This document shows positions 24,954 through 34,600 of a stretch of DNA of 64,000 bases, piece by piece (positions within the stretch are counted from its first letter, which is position 1; each line of letters begins with the position of its first letter). The notes below the pieces were generated by a model. It was not told the origin of the DNA. It ran no database searches and worked only from the letters and a program-made list of their open reading frames with translations. Source of the DNA: an uncultured Lachnospiraceae bacterium (lineage in GTDB: Bacteria > Bacillota > Clostridia > Lachnospirales > Lachnospiraceae). Where the stretch lies: NCBI GenBank assembly GCA_910579275.1, contig CAJTTO010000015.1:1-64000 (forward strand), written 5' to 3'. The position numbers were made by a program, and so were the translations under genes.

Positions 24954-26441
24954 TTATGCGATTATTTTTATTGTGTCAAGCGTTCCATTGCGGTCTGTTC
25001 CATGCATATGTCTGCCGTCCTTCCGGAAACGCTCTATGTAGGCCCATACTTCGGGTGTTATCAGTTCGCCGGGATAAATCATGGGGATTCCGGGCGGATA
25101 GGGAGCAATCATTTGTCCGGCAATATGACCGGTGGCGTCCTGCCATGGTATGTCCCTTTTTTCCGCAAAATAAGCCTTGCGTGGCGTCATGATCCGCGGA
25201 GGAAGCTTCGGAAAGGCAGGGATGGTTATTGTTGCAGCGGGGGAGCTTGAATGGGATTCGGCATGGCAGTTTTTGCTGATATCCGCGCACGCGTGAACCA
25301 GTCTGTCCATGTCTCTTTGTTCATTTGCATATGTGACAACTGCAAGTACATTCTCGTAATCAGACAACTCCATATTGACACCATAGTTTTCAAATAAAAT
25401 AGAGTCAAGTGCAAATCCTGTCAGTCCGAGCGTGCTTGCAGATATCACAAGTCTTGTCCTGTCAAGGCAGCATAATTCTGACATGTGTGTCATTTTTGCA
25501 TTCGTACTGTCCATACAGCGGAATCCATAGATATCCCGCAGGCGTTTTCTTGTAGCTTCAGCGAGCGTGAGTGCCTTTTCCATCATGATTTCCCCGTTTT
25601 GTGCAAGCTCATACCGCGCGCAGTCAAGCGATGCCATCAGCAGATAGCTCGGGCTGGTGCTCTGTACCAGATGCAGATTTTCCGCAATTTTTTCAAGGAC
25701 AAATTCGCGGATACCGTGGTTTTTTATGTGGAGGACAGAACTTTGCGTCAGGGCGCCGGCAACCTTGTGCATGCTCTGTACGCAGACATCGGCACCGCAA
25801 GCAAGCGCGCCCTGCGGGAGCTGCCTGTGAAAGTAAAGATGCCCGCCATGTGCCTCATCGACCAGCAAAAGGGCGCCGTGACGGTGACAGACATCGGCAA
25901 TTGCTTTTAAGTCTGAACAGACGCCATAGTAGCTGGGACAAACCAGAAACAGCGCTTTGCAGTCGGGATTTTCCGCAAAGCATTTCTGTACGGCATCGGC
26001 GGTAATTCCGCCCTGTATCGACCATTGGGGAAGCAGCTCCGGCATCACGTATACAGGGTCTGCGCCTGACAGAATCAGTCCCATCATGGCTGACTTGTGT
26101 GCGTTTCTGGCAATCATGATTTTTTCGCCCTCGAGTGCGGCTCCAAGTATCATTGCCTCGTTTCCGCAGGTGCTTCCGTTTACGAGAAAAAAGCTTCTGT
26201 CCGCCCCATAGAGCTGTCCGAGCAGCTGCTGCGCCTCCGCGATTGCCCCTTCGGGATGATGAAGGTCATCCGTAAGCGGCGTCTCGGTCACGTCATAGGA
26301 AAAGATATGCGTACCTGTTTTTTGGGTCCATCGGGCGCTGACACCCCTGTCAAGCCTGTGTCCGGGAATTCTGAAATATGCAGGATCTGTCGCAATAAAA
26401 GTGTTTATTGCGTCCAAGAGTGGTGTTTTTTCCTGAATCAT
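24954..26441 (-). CDS. Orn/Lys/Arg decarboxylase family protein
   Basis: PLP-dependent fold-type I decarboxylase (495 aa) of the ornithine/lysine/arginine group, releasing CO2 from a basic amino acid to give a polyamine precursor. LLVDEAHGGHLYF contains the cofactor-contacting Asp and SMHKVAGALTQSS the PLP-bound lysine. The C-terminal family domain (from about residue 390) includes PPGIPMIYPGELIT. ATG 26441 is chosen because GAGGAGATTTCATCC precedes it; 41 upstream in-frame codons have no site. At about 490 residues it is the short Gram-positive type (SpeA/CadA-like of Bacillus) without the response-regulator wing. Substrate cannot be decided. Confidence 0.9.
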   Translation of the reverse strand: MIQEKTPLLDAINTFIATDPAYFRIPGHRLDRGVSARWTQKTGTHIFSYDVTETPLTDDLHHPEGAIAEAQQLLGQLYGADRSFFLVNGSTCGNEAMILGAALEGEKIMIARNAHKSAMMGLILSGADPVYVMPELLPQWSIQGGITADAVQKCFAENPDCKALFLVCPSYYGVCSDLKAIADVCHRHGALLLVDEAHGGHLYFHRQLPQGALACGADVCVQSMHKVAGALTQSSVLHIKNHGIREFVLEKIAENLHLVQSTSPSYLLMASLDCARYELAQNGEIMMEKALTLAEATRKRLRDIYGFRCMDSTNAKMTHMSELCCLDRTRLVISASTLGLTGFALDSILFENYGVNMELSDYENVLAVVTYANEQRDMDRLVHACADISKNCHAESHSSSPAATITIPAFPKLPPRIMTPRKAYFAEKRDIPWQDATGHIAGQMIAPYPPGIPMIYPGELITPEVWAYIERFRKDGRHMHGTDRNGTLDTIKIIA

Positions 26442-26582
26442 TGGATGAAATCTCCTCAAAAATAAACTTCCGAAAATAAAACGATTAAGGCAATTATAAC
26501 GTTTTCGCCATAAAATTTCAATGTAGCTTGTATAACAAAATAAAGAGTTGTAAAGAATAACCATGTATGAAGGAAGACGAGG

Positions 26583-27272
26583 TTGGACTGTTATGCGGAC
26601 TGGCTTCAGAAAGGCATGGTTATTTTTGTGGCAAATGTAGTATTATATCTTATGGCGAAGCAGAGTGTGGCGCTCGAAAAGGCGGATGTGGAACTGTCGG
26701 ATGTGGCAGGTATTTACTGCGAGGACGAGACGGTCAGGGCAAAGGCTGCAGCGATGAAAATACACCGTTTTCGACATGATGGTCAGCCCAGAGTTGTGAT
26801 AAGCATTTTAAAAATAATCGAGCAGCTCACAAAGCTTTGTCCTGGAATCATGGTCGAAAGTGTCGGCGAGACGGATATTATTATAGAAAAGGCGTCTTTG
26901 CAGCATGAAAAACCGAGCCAGAAGTACGGGGCATGGGCGTATATAAAAATTGCTTTTGTTGCGCTGATCTGCTTTTTTGGTTCGGCGTTTACGATAATGG
27001 CGTTCCATAATGATGTGGGACTCGGGGATGTACTGAGCAGAATTTATGAGCTGGTGATGGGCGTGGAGTCGGATGGTTACACTGCAATAGAAATTTCTTA
27101 TTCCGTCGGGCTTGCGGCAGGAATTATCATATTTTACAACCATATCGGCGGAAAGCGTCTTACTTCGGATCCGACGCCGCTGGAGGTGGAGATGCGAAAC
27201 TATGAGCGCGACGTCAATCAGGCGCTTGTTGAAATGGCAGGCCGGCAGAAGCTTGAAGAGGATGTGGAATAG
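26583..27272 (+). CDS. spoVAA: stage V sporulation protein AA
   Basis: First gene of a spoVA cluster, whose products move dipicolinic acid into the developing spore. The match to B. subtilis SpoVAA is clearest at the C-terminus: FHNDVGLGDVLSRIYELVMG, SYSVGLAAGIIIFYNHIGGK, then TPLEVEMRNYERDVNQ. Two membrane helices lie near residues 118-145 and 172-192. TTG 26583 has GAAGGAAGACGAGG upstream, giving 229 aa; a GTG at 26628 would give a product closer to the family start (VVLYLMAKQSVALEKADVEL). The start is therefore uncertain. spoVAB begins at the very next base after the stop. Confidence 0.88.
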   Translation: MDCYADWLQKGMVIFVANVVLYLMAKQSVALEKADVELSDVAGIYCEDETVRAKAAAMKIHRFRHDGQPRVVISILKIIEQLTKLCPGIMVESVGETDIIIEKASLQHEKPSQKYGAWAYIKIAFVALICFFGSAFTIMAFHNDVGLGDVLSRIYELVMGVESDGYTAIEISYSVGLAAGIIIFYNHIGGKRLTSDPTPLEVEMRNYERDVNQALVEMAGRQKLEEDVE

Positions 27273-27740
27273 ATGGTGTGGCGGACAATATTATTGTGGA
27301 TAATGGGCATCAGCTCAGGACTTATGGTTTCGGCGGGTGTATTTACGGTACTGTTTGTCGTGGGACTGGTGCCGCGATTTGCAGGCAGGACGGACACGGC
27401 AAGATGTGAACTTTTTTATGAGGAATGTCTGATATTCGGTGCGTTGCTGGCAGATATACTGAGCGTGTTCCCGATTGAGGGTTCTATAGGGGGAATTGTG
27501 ACACGAATGTCATTTTCGGGTTCTCTGCTGACGTTTCTTTTGGTATTGATAGGTTTTTTCGCGGGAATTTTTGTGGGGTGTCTGTCCATTGCGCTTGCCG
27601 AAGTACTTGACGGTATTCCGGTTTTTGCAAGGCGTGTCAGGCTGAAGATGGGCGTAAGCATTGCGTTGCTGGCAGTGGCGCTCGGAAAGATAGCAGGCTC
27701 GTTTGTTTATTTTATCAATGGATTTTTTGAGGGCATTTAA
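27273..27740 (+). CDS. spoVAB: stage V sporulation protein AB
   Basis: 155-aa integral membrane protein with four to five hydrophobic helices (ILLWIMGISSGLMVSAGVFT; LLTFLLVLIGFFAGIFVGCL; GVSIALLAVALGKIAGSFVY). GLMVSAGVFTVLF and CLSIALAEVLDGIPVFARR are SpoVAB-like regions. It starts immediately after the spoVAA stop (TAGATG), so translation is coupled. spoVAC follows after 13 bases. In other species SpoVAA-SpoVAB are part of the forespore dipicolinate channel complex made late under sigma-G. Confidence 0.9.
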   Translation: MVWRTILLWIMGISSGLMVSAGVFTVLFVVGLVPRFAGRTDTARCELFYEECLIFGALLADILSVFPIEGSIGGIVTRMSFSGSLLTFLLVLIGFFAGIFVGCLSIALAEVLDGIPVFARRVRLKMGVSIALLAVALGKIAGSFVYFINGFFEGI

Positions 27741-27753
27741 GGAGGATGGAACA

Positions 27754-28215
27754 ATGGCGTCAGAACAGAAAAAGGAAGATTATCAGGAGTACGTAAGACA
27801 GAACTCGCCCAAGACGAATCTGCCGTTACAGATGGGCAAGGCTTTTATCATGGGCGGAATTATTTGCTGTCTCGGACAGTTCATTGTCAATATGGCGACA
27901 AAACGTTTTGGGATAGAGCAGGAAACCGCGGCAGGATGGTGCTCCATGGTGCTGATTTTATTAAGCGCACTGCTTACAGGCTTTAACCTATATGGAAAGC
28001 TGGTAAAATGGGGTGGTGCAGGCGCACTGGTACCAATTACGGGATTTGCAAACTCCGTCGTTGCCTCGGCAATCGAGTACAAGACAGAGGGGCAAGTATT
28101 TGGCATCGGGTGTAAGATATTCACGATTGCCGGACCGGTCATACTGTATGGTATTTTTACAAGCTGGTGCCTTGGGGTGGTGTATTGGATCGGGAAGCTG
28201 ATGGGGCTGGTGTGA
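27754..28215 (+). CDS. spoVAC: stage V sporulation protein AC
   Basis: 153-aa membrane protein, a mechanosensitive-like component of the SpoVA dipicolinate transport complex. Typical SpoVAC parts are QEYVRQNSPKTNLPLQMGKA near the N-terminus, AFIMGGIICCLGQFIVNM, TGFNLYGKLVKWGGAGALVP and GFANSVVASAIEYKTEGQVF. ATG 27754 follows AAGGAGGATGGAACA; an upstream frame extending into spoVAB is rejected. The cluster stops here at a terminator; spoVAD and spoVAE, which usually follow, are not in the window. Confidence 0.94.
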   Translation: MASEQKKEDYQEYVRQNSPKTNLPLQMGKAFIMGGIICCLGQFIVNMATKRFGIEQETAAGWCSMVLILLSALLTGFNLYGKLVKWGGAGALVPITGFANSVVASAIEYKTEGQVFGIGCKIFTIAGPVILYGIFTSWCLGVVYWIGKLMGLV

Positions 28216-28223
28216 ATGCATAT

Positions 28224-28265
28224 AAAAAGGACAATGCCTATGGGATGGGGCATTGTCCTTTTTTT
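28224..28265. terminator. terminator after spoVAC
   Basis: AAAAAGGACAATGCC and GGCATTGTCCTTTTT form a perfect stem with T-runs on both strands. It ends the spoVA operon and can also stop the converging GH13 gene. Confidence 0.9.
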
Positions 28266-28272
28266 CAATTAT

Positions 28273-29985
28273 TTATCGGAAACTTTTTATCCAGTTAATC
28301 AGTGAGTCATGGTATACGTTGTCGGTGACGTCTTTGCGCATCTGATCCGTGACATTGCCGTTTTTCTCCATAATGGCAATGATTGCCTCCTGAAGACCGG
28401 CAATTTTTCCTTTTTCAAATGCTTCTGTATATGCAGCGTCCGCAACAGGCGTTTCCTTTGCAGGAACAGATGCGGGAGCCGCTTTCGGAGCATCGTCTGC
28501 TTGCGCAGCGGCATTCTGAGAGACGGGTGCGGAAACAGTCTGGACAGGCTCTGCCGCAGGAACGGATGCATTCTTGGCAGCATCATCCACATGAAGCTCC
28601 ACAGGTGCCGGTGTGGCAGCATTTGCCGCGTCATCTCCCGTGAGCGGCAGCCAGATATCCCCTGAATTTGCCTTGACATTCACACAGATGCTGCCGTTGG
28701 CAGCGCTGACTTTCTGTCCGGAAAGCGCCCCGATATATTCAGGTGCGTTTCCGCAGGGCAGCGTCATCGTGAAGTCACTGTCATCATTGTTTACGGTCAC
28801 AACCACGCATTCACCTTCAAAATTGCGGGAAAAGGCATACTGGCGGTTCATGAGCTTGAGTTCCCTGTAGTCGCCGTAGGACAATGCCTTGGACTGCTGT
28901 CTGGTGCGCCCGAGAGCTGCAATCAGGGCAGTAAAGGAATTCTCTTCTATGGCATTCTTGTAGTCGTCAAAGCTGAGGGCTGGCCGGAGAGAGGCGTCGG
29001 AAAATTTTTCTTTCCTGCCTTCTATGCCAAATTCCGAGCCGTAGTATAGTGACGGGATGCCCGGAAGGGTATACATGAGTATGTGCACCGGAGCGAAATG
29101 CGCCTTGTTGCTGAGTTTTGTGTAGATGCGCTCCACGTCATGGTTGTCCACGAAATTGTACAGCTTGAATCCGTTGGGGCTGCTGCCGCCCATCTCATAC
29201 AAGCGCTTAACCGTGTGCGCAATCTCAAAGAAATTATGGTCGTTGTGACCAGAGTAAAGCGCCTTGTGCAGCTGGTAGTTTGTCACGGAGTGCAGTGTGC
29301 CCTCGTTGACCCAGCGCGAGTAGTCGCCGTGGATGACTTCGCCCATCAGCCAGAAATCCGGCTTCACCTCGTTAGCGACGGCGCGCAGCGCCTTCATGAA
29401 ATCAAAGTCAAGGACATCTGCCGCATCAAGCCGAATGCCGTCAACGTCAAATTCACTTACCCAGAAACGAACGACATCACAGATGTAATCTTTGACGGCA
29501 GGATTTCTCTGGTTGAGTTTGACAAGAAGATTGTATCCGCCCCAGTTATCATAGCTGAAACCATCATTGTACTCATTGTTTCCGCCAAAATTTACATTGC
29601 AGTACCAGTCCCTGTACTGGGAGGCTTCCCGTTTTTCCTTAATATCCTTAAATGCAAAGAAATCGCGTCCTGTGTGGTTGAATACACCGTCAAAGATAAC
29701 TTTGATGCCGTTATCGTGGCATTCTTTCACAAAGCTTTTGAGGTCGTCATTGTCGCCAAGACGACTGTCCAGTTTTTTGTAATCCGTTGTTTCATAGCCA
29801 TGTCCCACGGATTCAAATAAGGGACCGATATAAATGGCATTGCAGCCAATGTTTTTAATATGCGCAATCCATGGCAGCAGCGTGTTTAGCCGGTGCTCGG
29901 GCTCCCCGTAAGAATTTTCCTTTGGTGCTCCTGTAAGCCCTAACGGATAGATGTGGTAAAAAATCGCTTCATCATACCAAGCCAT
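28273..29985 (-). CDS. cytosolic GH13 alpha-glycosidase (cyclomaltodextrinase/neopullulanase-like) with C-terminal extension
   Basis: GH13 enzyme (570 aa) with no signal peptide, so it acts inside the cell, probably on imported maltodextrins. Motifs: VIFDGVFNHTG (region I), GIRLDAADV (II, nucleophile D187), LMGEVIHGD (III, acid/base E216), NFVDNHDVE (IV, D283). The catalytic barrel ends near residue 410 and a beta domain runs to about 455. Then comes an unusual Ala/Pro/Val-rich linker of about 65 residues and a helical end (AFEKGKIAGLQEAIIAIMEK onward to SLINWIKSF). ATG 29985 follows AAAGGAGGAACAAGC; 31 upstream in-frame codons are rejected. It complements the extracellular amylase at 5283 and the importer at 1083. 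Confidence 0.9.
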   Translation of the reverse strand: MAWYDEAIFYHIYPLGLTGAPKENSYGEPEHRLNTLLPWIAHIKNIGCNAIYIGPLFESVGHGYETTDYKKLDSRLGDNDDLKSFVKECHDNGIKVIFDGVFNHTGRDFFAFKDIKEKREASQYRDWYCNVNFGGNNEYNDGFSYDNWGGYNLLVKLNQRNPAVKDYICDVVRFWVSEFDVDGIRLDAADVLDFDFMKALRAVANEVKPDFWLMGEVIHGDYSRWVNEGTLHSVTNYQLHKALYSGHNDHNFFEIAHTVKRLYEMGGSSPNGFKLYNFVDNHDVERIYTKLSNKAHFAPVHILMYTLPGIPSLYYGSEFGIEGRKEKFSDASLRPALSFDDYKNAIEENSFTALIAALGRTRQQSKALSYGDYRELKLMNRQYAFSRNFEGECVVVTVNNDDSDFTMTLPCGNAPEYIGALSGQKVSAANGSICVNVKANSGDIWLPLTGDDAANAATPAPVELHVDDAAKNASVPAAEPVQTVSAPVSQNAAAQADDAPKAAPASVPAKETPVADAAYTEAFEKGKIAGLQEAIIAIMEKNGNVTDQMRKDVTDNVYHDSLINWIKSFR

Positions 29986-30227
29986 GCTTGTTCCTCCTTT
30001 AGATTTTATGCAGTTTCCAAAGCGTTTTTGAAAGAGCCGGAAACCGCACTTTGAATTTTCACACAGTAAGTATATCACAAATAAAAGATTGATGCATCAG
30101 TGTGCTGGTATTTTTATAAAAAAATGGGAAAAGTAACGTAGGGATAAAAGGATTGCGGAACAATAGGATTGTATGTTAAACTGGTATTATCAACAAAAAC
30201 CGCAAAACAGGATAGGAGCAAAAGAGA

Positions 30228-31592
30228 TTGGAAACGGGGTGCATTGCATCTGCCATGGTTGTCCTGACGCTTTTGGCTGCAGCGCTGATTGCCGAGGTGA
30301 GGCGGATTCGGTCGGAGCAGTATGTGGCAAGTCATGACAGGCTGACAGGTTTATACAACAGGGAGAGTTTTTTTAAGAAAGCGGAGGAGATAATACGGAA
30401 AAATCCTCAGAAAAAAAGATACATGGTGTGCACGAACATTAAGAACTTTAAGCTGGCCAATGACCTTTTTGGCAAGGAGATGGGGGACAAGGTTCTCGTG
30501 GATCAGGCAAAACTGCTGATGCTTGCAAAGTATGAGGAGTGTGTGTATGGGCGGATCGGGGGCGATAAGTTTGCGATGCTTATTCCGAAAGAAAACTTTA
30601 ATTCCCAGCTGGCGGCACAGAATACGTCAAAACTAGAGTACCTGATTAACGACACGAATTACAAACTGCATGTGGCAATCGGGGCATACGAGATTGTGGA
30701 TCCGCAAGAGAGTGCACAGGTGATGTGTGACAAGGCAAATATGGCAATTGATTCCATGCAGGGCGACTATAATCAGGTGGTTGCTTATTATGATGAAAAA
30801 ATGCTGGGGAGTCTGGTACAGGAAAAGAATGTCCTAAGTGCGTTTGACCATGCGCTGGAAACCAACCAGTTCCGGATGTATTTACAGCCGCAGATAAGAA
30901 ATACCGGAGAGCTGTCGGGCGCGGAGGCGATTGTCAGATGGCACCATCCCATAAAGGGGGTACTGATGCCGGCGGATTTCATAGAAATCATTGAAAAAAG
31001 AGGCTATATTTACAAACTTGACCGCTGTATGTGGGAGCAGGCCGCGGCGAAACTCGGCGACTGGAAAAGGCGGGGCATAAATGATATCTGCATCTCGGTC
31101 AATGTTTCCACAAAAGATTTTTTCTATATTGATTTGTACAAGGCATTTACCGGACTGGTGGAAAAATATGATATTGACCCGGGAATGTTCAACATCGAGA
31201 TTACGGAGACGGTGTTTATCGGCGATATGCAGATGCACCTTACGGTGATTAATAAACTGCGGGAATATGGTTTTCACATTGAGATTGATGATTTTGGCAG
31301 CGGTTATTCATCGCTTAACATGTTAAAGAATATCGAGGTGGATATCCTGAAAATTGACATGGCGTTTCTGGAGGAGACGATAACGACAGAGCGGACAAGG
31401 ATTATCATTAAGGCGATGATTGCCATGGCAAAGGAGCTTGGCATGGAAGTCATAACGGAGGGCGTCAGGAACGAGGAGCATGTTGCGTTCCTCACGGAGG
31501 CAGGATGTGACATCTTTCAGGGATTTTATTTTAACAAGCCGATATCTGTGGAAGCATTTGAAACCCAATATGGACTGGACAAAAGAAAGTAA
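30228..31592 (+). CDS. GGDEF/EAL-domain c-di-GMP protein, degenerate GGDEF
   Basis: 454-aa protein with one N-terminal membrane helix (SAMVVLTLLAAALIAEV), a GGDEF domain (about 40-190) and an EAL domain (about 200-450). The cyclase signature reads GRIGGDKFAML, so GGDEF has become GGDKF and synthesis is doubtful. In the EAL domain the key residues look intact: EAIVRW (EAL changed to EAI), VNVST, IEITET, IDDFGSGYSS, LKIDMAFL, TEGV and FQGF, so phosphodiesterase activity is likely. TTG 30228 is preceded by ATAGGAGCAAAAGA. The gene stands alone, with terminators around it. No linked sensor or flagellar genes are seen. Confidence 0.9.
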   Translation: METGCIASAMVVLTLLAAALIAEVRRIRSEQYVASHDRLTGLYNRESFFKKAEEIIRKNPQKKRYMVCTNIKNFKLANDLFGKEMGDKVLVDQAKLLMLAKYEECVYGRIGGDKFAMLIPKENFNSQLAAQNTSKLEYLINDTNYKLHVAIGAYEIVDPQESAQVMCDKANMAIDSMQGDYNQVVAYYDEKMLGSLVQEKNVLSAFDHALETNQFRMYLQPQIRNTGELSGAEAIVRWHHPIKGVLMPADFIEIIEKRGYIYKLDRCMWEQAAAKLGDWKRRGINDICISVNVSTKDFFYIDLYKAFTGLVEKYDIDPGMFNIEITETVFIGDMQMHLTVINKLREYGFHIEIDDFGSGYSSLNMLKNIEVDILKIDMAFLEETITTERTRIIIKAMIAMAKELGMEVITEGVRNEEHVAFLTEAGCDIFQGFYFNKPISVEAFETQYGLDKRK

Positions 31593-31600
31593 ATAAAACA

Positions 31601-31643
31601 ACAGCCCCCAATCATGCAGTGGCGATTGGGGGCTGTCGTTTTT
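31601..31643. terminator. bidirectional terminator between EAL gene and carB
   Basis: ACAGCCCCCAATC and GATTGGGGGCTGT are perfect 13-bp complements with a 10-base loop, followed on the plus strand by CGTTTTTTG and preceded by A-rich sequence for the minus strand. Confidence 0.9.
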
Positions 31644-31652
31644 TGTGCTCGA

Positions 31653-34600
31653 TTATTCTTTGTCTAGGATTTCGCTGTGGAGCTGCTGTAGTGATTTAAC
31701 CTGGGCATTTCCGTTTTTCTGGACATACAGGATGCCCTTTGCGGTTGCCCTTGCCCCTGCGATGGTGGTCATATATGGAATTCTGGCTTTGATTGCAGCC
31801 TTGCGCAGATAGCTGTCGTCGTGGACGCTGTCTTTTCCGACAGGCGAGTTTACAATCAGGTCAATTTTTCCGTTTGTAATCAGGTCGAGAATGTTCGGGC
31901 GGCCTTCGTGTAGTTTCTTGACAGGCTCTGCCTCTATTCCTGCCTCGGAAATAATCTGATGGGTGCCGCCTGTTGCGAGAATCTCAAATCCTGCATCGTG
32001 GAACAGCCGGGCAATCTCGACAACTTCCGGTTTATCTTTTCCATTCACTGAAATCAGTACCGTTCCGCCAAGCGGCAGCTGTGTCTGGGTAGCTTCCTGC
32101 GCCTTGTAGAAAGCCTCTCCGTAATAGGGAGACAGCCCAAGCACTTCACCGGTTGATCGCATTTCCGGTCCCAGTATGGGGTCGACCTCCGGGAACATAT
32201 TGAACGGGAATACGGCTTCCTTCACACCGTAATACGGAATATCCTTCTCTTTCAGTGCAGGCACGGGAGAAGGGCGCGAAGTAATTTCCGAGGTAATAAT
32301 GTCTGTCGCAAGCGGAACCATGCGGATATTGCATACCTTGGAAACGAGCGGCACTGTGCGGGAAGCGCGCGGATTGGCTTCAAGCACGTATACTTTTCCT
32401 TTTTCAATGGCATACTGCATGTTCATTAATCCCTTGACGTGCATTTCCTCGGCAATCTTTTTGGTGTACTCCTTGATGGTTGCCACATTTTCCTCCGTGA
32501 TATGTACGGACGGGATGATACATGCCGAATCGCCGGAGTGGACGCCTGCAAGCTCGATATGCTCCATGACAGCGGGAACAAAGGCGTGCGTGCCGTCACT
32601 GATGGCGTCAGCCTCGCATTCAAGCGCATGGTTCAGGAACCGGTCAATCAGAATCGGCCTGTCAGGGGTCACGCCCACAGCTGCATTCATGTAACCGGTC
32701 ATACTGTCGTCATCATAGACAACCTCCATGCCGCGCCCGCCAAGGACATACGATGGACGCACCATGACCGGATAACCGATTTTGGCGGCGATGGCAAGCG
32801 CTTCCTCGACGGTTGTAGCCATGCCTGCTTCCGGCATGGGAATGCCCAGCTTGTCCATCATGGATCGGAACAGATCGCGGTCTTCTGCAAGGTCGATGAC
32901 GGAGGGCGGTGTGCCGAGAATCTTAACACCGTTTTTCTCAAGTTCGGTTGCCAGATTAAGCGGTGTCTGACCGCCAAACTGCGCGATAACGCCAAGCGGT
33001 TTTTCCTTATTGTAAATGCTCAGGACATCTTCCAGCGTGAGCGGCTCAAAATAAAGCTTGTCGGAGGTATCATAGTCCGTCGAGACAGTCTCGGGGTTGC
33101 AGTTTACGATAATTGTCTCAAAGCCAAGCTCTTTTAATGCCAGCGAAGCGTGGACGCAGCAGTAGTCAAACTCGATACCCTGACCGATTCTGTTTGGTCC
33201 GCCGCCGAGAATCATGATTTTCTTCTTGTCTGTATTGACCGGATTCTTGTCTTCTGCATTGTAGGTAGAGTAGTAGTATGCGCTGTCAGGCGTACCGCTT
33301 ACATGAACACCTTCCCATGCTTCCACTACGCCAAGCGCAATTCGCTTGTTTCGGATGGTTTCCTCCGGAATTTCCAGAATCTGGCTTAAATATTTGTCGG
33401 AAAATCCGTTTTTCTTTGCAGATATCAGGGCATCATCGGACGGAAGAGAGCCCTTTGCTTTTACAAGTGATTCCTCCTCCTCGACCAGTTCCTGCATCTG
33501 CTTTACGAAGTAGTGCTTTACTTTTGTAATATCAAATATTTCGTCGACGGCTGCACCTTTGCGCAGCGCCTCATACATAATGAAGTGGCGGTCGCTGGAA
33601 GGGTGGGCAAGCATGAGCAGCAATTCTTCCTTTGTCTTTGTGTCATAATCTTTTGCATGACCGAGACCGTATCTGCCGGTTTCAAGACTGCGGATTGCTT
33701 TTTGGAATGCTTCCTTATAAGTCTTGCCGATACTCATGACTTCGCCCACGGCGCGCATCTGTGTGCCAAGCTTGTCCTCGACGCCTTTGAATTTCTCAAA
33801 AGCCCAGCGGGCAAACTTGATGACCACGTAATCGCCGTCAGGAACATACTTGTCAAGAGTGCCGTATTTTCCGCACTCGATATCCTTTAATGTAAGTCCG
33901 GCCGCAAGCATTGCGGAGACAAGCGCAATCGGGAATCCGGTTGCCTTGGAGGCAAGCGCGGAGGAGCGGGAAGTGCGCGGATTGATTTCGATGACGACGA
34001 TTCTGTCTGTCACGGGGTCGTGCGCAAACTGGACATTCGTACCGCCGATAACCTTGACGGAATCAACGATTCGGTAAGCCTGCTCCTGAAGACGCTTTTG
34101 CAGTTCTTCGGATATGGTCAGCATAGGAGCGGAACAGAACGAGTCGCCGGTATGTGTTCCGAGCGGGTCAATATTTTCAATAAAGCAGACGGTAATCATG
34201 TTTCCTTCTGCGTCGCGTACAATTTCAAGCTCAAGCTCCTCCCAGCCAAGGATGGATTCCTCGACAAGAACTTGGCCGACAAGGCTCGCCTGAAGACCGC
34301 GTGCACAGACGGTTCGCAGCTCGTCTTTGTTGTAGACAAGACCGCCGCCTGCGCCGCCCATGGTGTATGCGGGACGCAGGACGACAGGATATCCAAGCCG
34401 GTCAGCAATGTCAAGCGCCTCCTCGACGCTGTATGAAACCTCGCTTCTTGCCATCTCGACGCCGATTGCGTCCATGGACTTCTTAAATTCGATACGGTCT
34501 TCGCCACGCTCAATCGCATCCACCTGCACACCGATGACCTGTACATGGTATTTGTCCAGAACGCCTTCCTTGGCAAGCTCTGAACAGAGATTTAATCCGG

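Noticed and set aside
26442..26564. 41-codon N-terminal extension of the decarboxylase
   Set aside because: No ribosome site; the ATG at 26441 has GAGGAG upstream and fits the family.
32439..33137. Long plus-strand frame opposite carB
   Set aside because: Antisense to a clear carB; composition reflects codon bias of the opposite strand.
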